Below, in pieces: positions 40,288 through 46,523 of a stretch of 46,523 nucleotides of DNA. The stretch's first letter is position 1. Each line of letters opens with the position of its first letter. Both the position numbers and the translations under genes were made by a program. The notes beneath the pieces are model-generated. The model was not told the origin of the DNA. It ran no database searches and worked only from the letters and a program-made list of their open reading frames with translations. The stretch is from Prevotella sp. (GTDB lineage: Bacteria > Bacteroidota > Bacteroidia > Bacteroidales > Bacteroidaceae), in assembly GCA_017474515.1 (NCBI GenBank), contig JAFVHN010000110.1:1-46523 (forward strand), read 5' to 3'.

Positions 40288-40872
40288 ATGAAAATAGTTT
40301 TCGCCACCAACAACGCCCACAAGCTGGAAGAAATCCGCCAGATACTGGGCAACGACTTCGAAGTGTTGTCGCTGGCCGACATCGGTTGCCACGACGACAT
40401 TCCCGAAACAGGCAACACCCTGGAGGCCAACGCCTTGCAAAAGGCTCAATATATCATGGAAAAATACGGCTACGACTGCTTTGCCGACGACACCGGCCTG
40501 GAAGTGGAGGCCCTGGGAGGCGAACCCGGCATCTTCTCGGCACGCTACGCCGGCGGAGAGGGCCACGACAGCGAGGCCAACATGCGCAAACTATTGGCAA
40601 AGCTGGAGCACGAGGACAACCGCCGCGCACGATTCCGCACCGTCATCGCCCTGCTCAGGGGCGGCTCGCTCCACACCTTCGAGGGAATAGTGGAAGGCGT
40701 CATCACGCGAGAGAAAAGCGGTGCCGAGGGCTTCGGCTACGACCCCATCTTCAGGCCCGACGGCTACGACCAGACGTTTGCCGAACTGGGTGCCGACGTG
40801 AAAAACAAAATCTCACACCGCGCCAGGGCAACCGAAAAACTGGCACGCTTTTTGCATAAAGGGGCCTCGTGA
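40288..40872 (+). CDS. rdgB: Non-canonical purine NTP pyrophosphatase (RdgB/HAM1 family)
   Basis: This 194-residue enzyme hydrolyses dITP, ITP and XTP to the monophosphates and keeps them out of DNA and RNA. The start [16 protein letters not shown] is the family N-terminus with the substrate-binding [17 protein letters not shown] carries the metal-binding acidic residues, [20 protein letters not shown] the catalytic Asp, and EGFGYDPIF and SHRARA the C-terminal binding motifs. Length is normal for the family. ATG 40288 is the correct start; the frame is open far upstream, but that is an overlap with the YitT gene. A degraded copy of the dispersed element follows. Confidence 0.96.
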   Translation: MKIVFATNNAHKLEEIRQILGNDFEVLSLADIGCHDDIPETGNTLEANALQKAQYIMEKYGYDCFADDTGLEVEALGGEPGIFSARYAGGEGHDSEANMRKLLAKLEHEDNRRARFRTVIALLRGGSLHTFEGIVEGVITREKSGAEGFGYDPIFRPDGYDQTFAELGADVKNKISHRARATEKLARFLHKGAS

Positions 40873-40878
40873 AGCACG

Positions 40879-41057
40879 GTTTGTAAAGATATTTCAATTG
40901 GAAGGGAGAAATCTTGAAGTTTTAGGGGAGAAATCTTGCATTTTGAGGAGAGAGATCTTGAAGTTCTCTCCCCGAAAAATGGCACTTTTCCAAGCCCTTT
41001 TTTAAACCCTTGACAGTCAGATATTTAGAAAACCCTCTATTTGTAAAGATTTTTTAC
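40879..41057 (+). repeat. Dispersed element, copy 4 (degenerate, three core units)
   Basis: The direct-repeat ends are kept (GTTTGTAAAGATATTTCAA at 40879-40897 and ATTTGTAAAGATTTTTTAC at 41039-41057). The core holds three 22-nt units in place of two (40904-40925, 40926-40947, 40948-40969), each close to GGGAGAAATCTTGAAGTTTT. The GACCGCAAATTTC inverted-repeat arms are lost. The tail retains a weak TTGACAGTCAG (41010-41020). It lies between the co-directional rdgB and GT2 genes. Confidence 0.8.
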
Positions 41058-41134
41058 TCCCTCAACCAGGAAAAACAGCATCGGAAAAAAGAAGAAAACG
41101 CTCCTTGTAACTGCTAAAAAACCATAAAAAAACA

Positions 41135-42031
41135 ATGCCCGACCTGTCGCTGCTATTGCCCGTCTATGAGTGCCCGTGCGTGGAACTGGTGGAGGAACTT
41201 CACCGGCAATGCACGGCTTTGCACATCGACTTTGAAATCATAGTGGCCGACGACGGGTCGCCCGACCGGAGGTTCCAGGAGCAGAACAAGGCGATAGAGC
41301 GCCTGCCGCATACGCGATACATCGTGCGAAGGGAGAACGTGGGCCGCTCGGCCATCCGAAATTTCCTGGCACGCGAGGCAAAGGCCCCGCGACTGGTGTT
41401 CGTTGACGGCGACATGAAATTGCACAACCCCACGTTCGTGGCCACATACCTGGACTGCCCGCGGGGAAAGGTGGTCTATGGCGGCTACAGCATAGGGCCG
41501 CTCAGCAACCCTTCGGAACGGGGCAACCTCAGAAGGCGCTACGAAGAGGCCTTCAGCGCCAACCACCGCGCCAACGTAAGAAACCGCCACCCCTACCACG
41601 ACTTCCACACCAGCAACTTCCTCGTGGACCGAAGCGTAATGATGGAAACGCCGCTCGACGAAAATTTCCACCACTACGGATATGAAGACATCCTCTGGGG
41701 GAAGCAGCTACAAGGCCACGGCATTGAAATCACGCACATCGACAACCCCGTGAGCTTCGACGACTTCGAGGACAACGCCCATTTCTTGCGAAAGACCGAG
41801 GAGTCGCTACGAACGCTGAAACTCTTCAGCCATGAATTGCAGGGATATTCTGCACTACTCGGCAAATACCGCATCATCAAAAGGCTGAACATGGGGAAAA
41901 TGGTTAATTTTTTTTATAAATCAGTGCGCAAACCGATGCTCACACACCTCGAAGGCAATAATCCGCGAGTTTTCGTGTTTAATATATATAAATTGTTGTA
42001 TTACAACCACATTAACCAAGAAAAAGAATGA
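41135..42031 (+). CDS. Glycosyltransferase family 2
   Basis: This 298-residue GT-A enzyme starts with LSLLLPVYECPCVELVEEL and has the nucleotide-binding ADDGSPDRR (about residue 39), the metal-binding FVDGDMKLHNP (DxD-like, about 89) and an acidic catalytic ED in YGYEDILWGKQLQ (about 184). No transmembrane segment is evident, so it works on a soluble or membrane-bound acceptor in the cytoplasm. Its stop overlaps the porZ start (ATGA at 42028-42031). PorZ handles A-type LPS in T9SS, so a role of this enzyme in the LPS that modifies T9SS cargo is a tempting inference, not shown. Confidence 0.88.
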   Translation: MPDLSLLLPVYECPCVELVEELHRQCTALHIDFEIIVADDGSPDRRFQEQNKAIERLPHTRYIVRRENVGRSAIRNFLAREAKAPRLVFVDGDMKLHNPTFVATYLDCPRGKVVYGGYSIGPLSNPSERGNLRRRYEEAFSANHRANVRNRHPYHDFHTSNFLVDRSVMMETPLDENFHHYGYEDILWGKQLQGHGIEITHIDNPVSFDDFEDNAHFLRKTEESLRTLKLFSHELQGYSALLGKYRIIKRLNMGKMVNFFYKSVRKPMLTHLEGNNPRVFVFNIYKLLYYNHINQEKE

Positions 42032-44370
42032 AAAGACGCTTTGCTGCCGCTCTCATCATCATCCTGGCCGCCACAACGGCACCGGCCAAGCAGATAGGGC
42101 AATGGACCGCCTACCTGAGCTACCGCAACATCACCGACATTGAACCGGCCGGGAAAACGGTCTTCGTGCTCAGCTCCGAGGACCTGTTCTCATATAACAC
42201 CGCCGACAACAGCATCACCGAATACAACAAGGGCAATAGCCTGAGCGACACCGGCATCAAGCACATTGCATGGAACGCCGATTGCCGGAGGCTCGTCATC
42301 GTGTATGCCAACGGAAACATCGACCTGCTCGACACCAACATGAACTCGGCCAACCTGCCCGCCTACTACAAGAAAAACATGATGGAGGACAAGACGGTGA
42401 ACAACATCACCATGAGCGGCAACAACGCCTACCTGAGCACCAACTTCGGAATACTGAAAATCAACGTCAAGGACGAATACATCAGCGAGACCTACAACCT
42501 CGGCATGGCCATCAGCAGCACCGCCATCGTGGGGGAATACATCTACGCCAGCTCCACAAAGTCGAACATCATGCTCAGGGCAAAGTTGAAAGACAACCTG
42601 GTGGACAAAGCCAACTGGCAGCAGTTCTACACCAAGGCCACCGAGGACATCTTCAACCGCGGGGGGAGGCTCATTGGAGTGACACCCACCGAAATCATCG
42701 AGTTTAACGTGGAAAACGGCGAAATGGCCGCCACAACGCTTAAAAATTGCGCCGACAACAACATCAAGTCGTGCAACATCAACGGCGGGCAGCTCGCCCT
42801 CTGTGCTGAAAACGAGGTCTATCTCATTGCCGACAACGCCAACATCACCACCCTTTCCACCGAGGGCACAACCATACTGGCCTACGACAACACGAAGCAA
42901 TGCTACTGGGGCAACCAGCAGCAATACATGCTTCAGACGTTGACGCTCAACGACAACAACTCGCTGACCGGCAACGAGGAAAGCATTTCGGCCAACGGAC
43001 CGGCATACAACTACTTCTTCTTCCTGACGGTCAACAACAATAAACTCTACAGCACCGGCGGAGGATTCATGGGCTACGACTGGTTGTCGAGCTCGGTGAA
43101 CCGCGAGCCGTGCGTGCAGGTGCTCGACGAAAACGAGGATTGGACGCTCTTCGAAGACGACATGAAGAAGGTGACCAAGCTCGAATACACAGACCCCTCG
43201 GCGCTGGCCGTGGACCCCCGCGACCCCGCTCACGTCATGGTGGCATCGGCAAAAACCGGCGTCTATGAGTTCCAGGACGGGAAGTTCGTGAAACTCTGGA
43301 ACAACAAGAATTCCATGCTTCAAACCAGCATCGCCTATAATAGCAACTATGTGGTTTGTTGTGGAATTACCTACGACAACGAGGGAAACCTCTGGATGAC
43401 AAATGGTTACCTTACGTCAACACCCAATAAGCGCATCCTTGTGGAATATACCAAAGACGGGGAATGGGTGGACCATAGCGACAGTTTTGCGGAAATAGGC
43501 ACCGCCGAATACCCATTGCTCCGAAACCTGAAAAGCGCCTTTTTCGACAGCCGCGGGCTATTGTGGTTCGTCAACGACCATTTCTCGTGCCCCGCACTCT
43601 TTTGCTACAACAAGCAGACCAACAAGTTGACGGCATGGAAAACGTTTATCAACCAGGACGGTACGGAATTTAGCATCGGCGACGGCGTGCATTGTGTGAC
43701 CGAAGACAAGGAAGGAAACATCTGGGTGGGCACCAGCCTCGGAACCGTGATGCTCACCGCCGACGAAATAATGCGCGGGGGAAGCACCTTCACACAAGTG
43801 AAAGTGCCGAGAAACGACGGCTCGAACCTTGCCGACTATCTGCTCTCGGGCACCGACATCAGCGGCATCTATGTGGACGATGCCAACCGAAAATGGTTCG
43901 CTACATATAAGCAGGGCGTGTATGTCATCAGCGACGACAATATAGAAGAGGTGTACCATTTCACCACGAAAAACAGTGAACTGGTGAGCGACGTGGTGGA
44001 ATCCATCGCCATGAACAAGGAAACGGGCGAGATTTTCTTCGGCACCGACCACGGCCTGTGCTCCTATATGACCGACGCCATGAAGTCATACGACGAGATG
44101 GAAAGCGACAATGTGTATGCCTTCCCCAACCCCGTGAGGCCCGACTATACGGGGCTGATTACCATTACCGGCCTCACCATGAATGCCGACATCAAGATTG
44201 TGACCAGCAGCGGACAACTGGTGGCACAGGGCAGAAGCACCGGCGGAGCATTCACCTGGGACGGTTGCGACCTCGACGGAAAGCGCGTGGCAACAGGAGT
44301 TTACATGGTGATGACCGCCACAAGCGAGGGAAAGAAGGGCGTGGTTTGCAAAATCGCCGTGGTCAACTAA
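42028..44370 (+). CDS. porZ: PorZ-like T9SS protein (two-propeller protein with C-terminal sorting domain)
   Basis: The 780-residue product starts with a signal peptide (MKRRFAAALIIILAATTAPA) and the characteristic IGQWTAYLSYRNITDIEPAG beginning of PorZ. Two beta-propellers follow, the second with two-component-regulator-type blades (NEGNLWMTNGYL, RGLLWFVNDHF, KEGNIWVGTSLGTVML, NRKWFATYKQGVYVIS). The C-terminal T9SS domain has YAFPNPVRPDYTGLITITGL and ends GVVCKIAVVN. The P. gingivalis PorZ is about the same length (roughly 776 residues). PorZ is a surface subunit of the T9SS attachment complex and presents anionic LPS to the sortase PorU. Overlap with the GT2 gene implies coupled translation. 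Confidence 0.88.
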   Translation: MKRRFAAALIIILAATTAPAKQIGQWTAYLSYRNITDIEPAGKTVFVLSSEDLFSYNTADNSITEYNKGNSLSDTGIKHIAWNADCRRLVIVYANGNIDLLDTNMNSANLPAYYKKNMMEDKTVNNITMSGNNAYLSTNFGILKINVKDEYISETYNLGMAISSTAIVGEYIYASSTKSNIMLRAKLKDNLVDKANWQQFYTKATEDIFNRGGRLIGVTPTEIIEFNVENGEMAATTLKNCADNNIKSCNINGGQLALCAENEVYLIADNANITTLSTEGTTILAYDNTKQCYWGNQQQYMLQTLTLNDNNSLTGNEESISANGPAYNYFFFLTVNNNKLYSTGGGFMGYDWLSSSVNREPCVQVLDENEDWTLFEDDMKKVTKLEYTDPSALAVDPRDPAHVMVASAKTGVYEFQDGKFVKLWNNKNSMLQTSIAYNSNYVVCCGITYDNEGNLWMTNGYLTSTPNKRILVEYTKDGEWVDHSDSFAEIGTAEYPLLRNLKSAFFDSRGLLWFVNDHFSCPALFCYNKQTNKLTAWKTFINQDGTEFSIGDGVHCVTEDKEGNIWVGTSLGTVMLTADEIMRGGSTFTQVKVPRNDGSNLADYLLSGTDISGIYVDDANRKWFATYKQGVYVISDDNIEEVYHFTTKNSELVSDVVESIAMNKETGEIFFGTDHGLCSYMTDAMKSYDEMESDNVYAFPNPVRPDYTGLITITGLTMNADIKIVTSSGQLVAQGRSTGGAFTWDGCDLDGKRVATGVYMVMTATSEGKKGVVCKIAVVN

Positions 44371-44393
44371 TTTCCTCTATCAACCATCATATA

Positions 44394-44440
44394 CAAAGAA
44401 ACGGGGCAACCTTTTGCAAGAGGCTGCCCCGTTTTCTTTA
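44394..44440. terminator. Intrinsic terminator between porZ and the small peptide gene
   Basis: An AAAGAAACGGGGCA stem pairs with TGCCCCGTTTTCTTT through a short loop (AACCTTTTGCAAGAGGC), with A-rich and T-rich flanks. It lies between two convergent transcription units and can act in both directions. Confidence 0.9.
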
Positions 44441-44453
44441 TATACCTTAAAGG

Positions 44454-44624
44454 TTAATCTTCATCAACATAATCCCAGACCGATTCTTCCTTGGCACCGG
44501 CATCTCCGGCGCTGATGGGTTCGGGATCGGTATCGGCTGCTGTGCCGCCATCGGAAATGGCGTTCAGCGCGGTTTCAACTATCATTTCGCGTACCTCTAT
44601 GGCAGGCTGCATGTACTTTTTCAT
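44454..44624 (-). CDS. 56-residue acidic small protein, unknown function
   Basis: This short gene encodes 56 residues beginning MKKYMQPAIEVREMIVETAL and ending WDYVDED, with a Gly/Ala/Asp-rich acidic middle. A strong ribosome site (AAGGAG, 10 bp before the ATG) supports translation. The MKKYMxPxIEV start resembles many small proteins of Prevotella and Bacteroides that sit beside secreted-protein genes; I recognise the pattern but not a function. There is no signal peptide or lipobox. It follows the secreted Ig-like gene by 62 bp in the same direction and ends near the shared terminator. A precursor-peptide role is possible but unsupported beyond size and composition. Confidence 0.8.
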   Translation of the reverse strand: MKKYMQPAIEVREMIVETALNAISDGGTAADTDPEPISAGDAGAKEESVWDYVDED

Positions 44625-44686
44625 TGTTGTTTCTCCTTAAATTTTTACCTTAAAAACTATACTTTTTTTGCTTTCTCTTTAGCGGA

Positions 44687-46453
44687 TTATTTGAAGATTA
44701 CCTTCTTTCCGTTCATGATGTAGATGCCCTTCTGAGCTTTCTCCACGCGCACGCCCTGCAGGTTGTAGATGGCGCCGTTGCTCTCCTGGGCCTTCACCTC
44801 GCTGATGGCGGTAGGATCGGAATCAATCTCTTCGATGGCGAGCTTGGCGTTGGCACCCAGTTCGCTGGGATCCACGTCGAGATAAGCCTTGCCGGCTGCC
44901 AATGTGCCGCCCGAGCAGGGATGGAACTTACCGTCGAGGGCACTGACAATCATGCAGTTAACACCTTCAAGGTTGGTGCTCTCGGTGGCGCTTCCCACGA
45001 GCTTATTGCCCGTAACATCGGCGAAGGTTGAGTTTTCATCAGCCACGGGAATGTTCACCGTGCCAGTGCCTTCAATGATGATGGGAGTGTTGGCCTCCAC
45101 GGCGCCCTCGATTCTCACCACGGCCACGCAATTCTTCTGAGCGTTCAGGCCAGTGGAATAATAAGCCTTGGCATCGGCAAAGTCAGAGAAGTCGAGAGCT
45201 TCTTCGCAAACAAATGTGCCCAGTCCGCCGGCGGGAATGGTATATTCCACGGTGTTTCCAACAACTTCTTCAGGCATCACGCAGATGTCATCGATGAAAC
45301 CGCGCTTACCAGTAAAGGTAATGGTAACAGGACCGTTGGCTTCGGTAATTGCAAATTCATAATCTGTCCATTCGCCATTGGTCAGAGTGAAGAATCCACT
45401 ATTATTGAGGGTGATGTCATCAGAAGGAGTAATTGTGGCACCTTCAGCAGTGACTTTCATTGTATTAGATGTTGTTCCTCCCCAACCGGCAACCGAGAAG
45501 GTCAGCGTTCCATTGCCATAAAGATAGATAGTTTTGGTGGTCAGCACACCGTTGTTACTGCCAGTACCAAATTTCACGCACTGGAATGAACCAAGACAGT
45601 TTGTGCTTGTATCAAAGCCTCCTGTTTCGTCAGAAACAATAGTGACTGTTGAGAACGAACCAGAATAAACATCATCGCGTCCACCTGCACCGTGTGTTGC
45701 ATTGAAAGCATCGAAGAATACTGCACCTTCGGGAGCAAAAGCGTCGTTATATTCAGGCTCTACCGGCTTTGCCTCGACTTTAATCGTATAAGTTGCGCTT
45801 CCGGCATAATAATAGTCGTTTTCTTCGCTTGTTGCGGTAATTTTTGCTGTTCCCACACCTTTAATAGTAACTTCACCGTTATCTTCATCTACCTCTGCCA
45901 CAGCCGTATTGCTTGAAGAATAGGTAATGGTCAGTCCCTCAGGAGCTTGAAGGGTGGGAGGTGTGAAGTCATCGCCCTCGGTGATGGTGAACGAAGTAGT
46001 GGTGCCAAAGCTGAGCTCGGGGTCTGTCTTCTGTGTCACAGTACCTTGTGCATCGTAGGTAATAACCATTTGGGTGATGCGCACCTGCTTATTGGTGGCA
46101 GAAAGAGTGATTTCATCGGCATCGCCTTCCCATGTGGACGTTTCTTTATCAAGATTATCATCATCAGCAAAACCGCCGATGGGATTGCTTGAAGTACAAG
46201 TAAACACAATCTTCTTGATGTTGCCGTTGGAAGAAGTAATTACAAGATTCTGATTCTTGTAAATCCTAATATCAGAACTTGATATAGAACCACTTGCACA
46301 GTAGATTGTAATATCACCCACTGTTTGGTCAATTTCACCAGTAATAGCAGCAAACTGGCTGGGTTTCAGGGTCACCGTGGTCTCGGTGGCAAACGCTCCG
46401 CTGAACACTGCCATGAGCAGTGCAGCCATCATAAAACGTAAATGTTTAATCAT
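44687..46453 (-). CDS. Secreted Ig-like/beta-sandwich surface protein with C-terminal sorting tail
   Basis: The 588-residue product has a signal peptide (MIKHLRFMMAALLMAVFSGA), a beta-rich N-terminal domain, a BIG2-like Ig domain (SSNTAVAEVDEDNGEVTIKG followed by VGTAKITATSEENDYY, about residues 180-220), a carbohydrate-binding-like jelly-roll (about 235-395, with FFDAFNATHGAGGRDDVYSG), and a further beta domain. The tail IYNLQGVRVEKAQKGIYIM, NGKKVIFK is the Prevotella-type C-terminal tail also seen in the pectate lyase. No catalytic motif is visible. The coding strand is richer in A/T at about 45300-46330 than its ends, suggesting a mosaic origin. The promoter is mostly beyond the window edge (CCTTTG at 46518-46523). 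Confidence 0.85.
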   Translation of the reverse strand: MIKHLRFMMAALLMAVFSGAFATETTVTLKPSQFAAITGEIDQTVGDITIYCASGSISSSDIRIYKNQNLVITSSNGNIKKIVFTCTSSNPIGGFADDDNLDKETSTWEGDADEITLSATNKQVRITQMVITYDAQGTVTQKTDPELSFGTTTSFTITEGDDFTPPTLQAPEGLTITYSSSNTAVAEVDEDNGEVTIKGVGTAKITATSEENDYYYAGSATYTIKVEAKPVEPEYNDAFAPEGAVFFDAFNATHGAGGRDDVYSGSFSTVTIVSDETGGFDTSTNCLGSFQCVKFGTGSNNGVLTTKTIYLYGNGTLTFSVAGWGGTTSNTMKVTAEGATITPSDDITLNNSGFFTLTNGEWTDYEFAITEANGPVTITFTGKRGFIDDICVMPEEVVGNTVEYTIPAGGLGTFVCEEALDFSDFADAKAYYSTGLNAQKNCVAVVRIEGAVEANTPIIIEGTGTVNIPVADENSTFADVTGNKLVGSATESTNLEGVNCMIVSALDGKFHPCSGGTLAAGKAYLDVDPSELGANAKLAIEEIDSDPTAISEVKAQESNGAIYNLQGVRVEKAQKGIYIMNGKKVIFK

Positions 46454-46523
46454 AATTTTTTGGATTTAGAATATTGATATTTTTTATAATTATCGCGTAT
46501 TCAATGATTTTGGCGTGCAAAGG

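Overview
The window is chromosomal DNA from a member of the Bacteroidota, most likely Prevotella or a close Bacteroidales relative. The evidence is the set of promoters with a TTTG / TAnnTTTG layout, the many secreted proteins that end in short Prevotella-style or type IX secretion (T9SS) C-terminal tails, a PorZ homologue, surface lipoproteins with acidic residues after the lipobox, and a moderately high GC coding style. I saw no rRNA, tRNA, CRISPR, phage or transposase gene.

Layout. 1-580: 3' end of a secreted protein. 787-3605 (-): a WaaP/InaA-type kinase and an OPT transporter. 3662-4119 (-): a frameshifted secreted protein. 5051-16262 (+): miaB, then an envelope block holding an MsbA-like exporter, an LpxL-like acyltransferase, two GT4 and one GT9 glycosyltransferases, two LicD paralogues, a HisC-like PLP enzyme and a LicC-like nucleotidyltransferase. 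This block looks like LPS core assembly with phospho-aminoalcohol decoration. 16678-27687 (-): an operon behind a cobalamin riboswitch with a BtuB-like receptor, a BtuG-like propeller lipoprotein, a secreted protein and a 2181-residue modular surface protein with a DUF4465-like domain. 28390-29526 (+): a CapA-like lipoprotein. 29629-36146 (-): a pectin cluster with a PL11 rhamnogalacturonan lyase, a PL1-type pectate lyase and an unusual propeller / zinc-ribbon / membrane-tail protein. 36358-44370 (+): leuS, a YitT-family protein, rdgB, a GT2 glycosyltransferase and porZ. 44454-46453 (-): a secreted Ig-like protein and a 56-residue peptide gene.

The intergenic DNA is unusually structured. A dispersed element of about 180-205 bp occurs four times (about 4.4, 16.4, 28.2 and 41.0 kb). 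It has direct-repeat ends, a 17-bp inverted repeat and an internal 22-nt tandem unit. Three arrays of a 10-bp unit centred on CCTAGG start at, or within a few bases of, stop codons, and one of them supplies the last codons of a protein. A second tandem family (unit AACTCCTR) occurs at 590-735 and 4740-4945. A small GCCGCAA/TTGCGGC hairpin appears in two intercistronic gaps.

The genes share an envelope and cell-surface theme: LPS assembly, T9SS cargo and its LPS-delivery factor PorZ, surface capture of vitamin B12, and pectin degradation. The most promising undescribed items are the dispersed element, the giant B12-operon protein, the LicD / nucleotidyltransferase / HisC-like module and the amber codon inside the lyase sorting tail.
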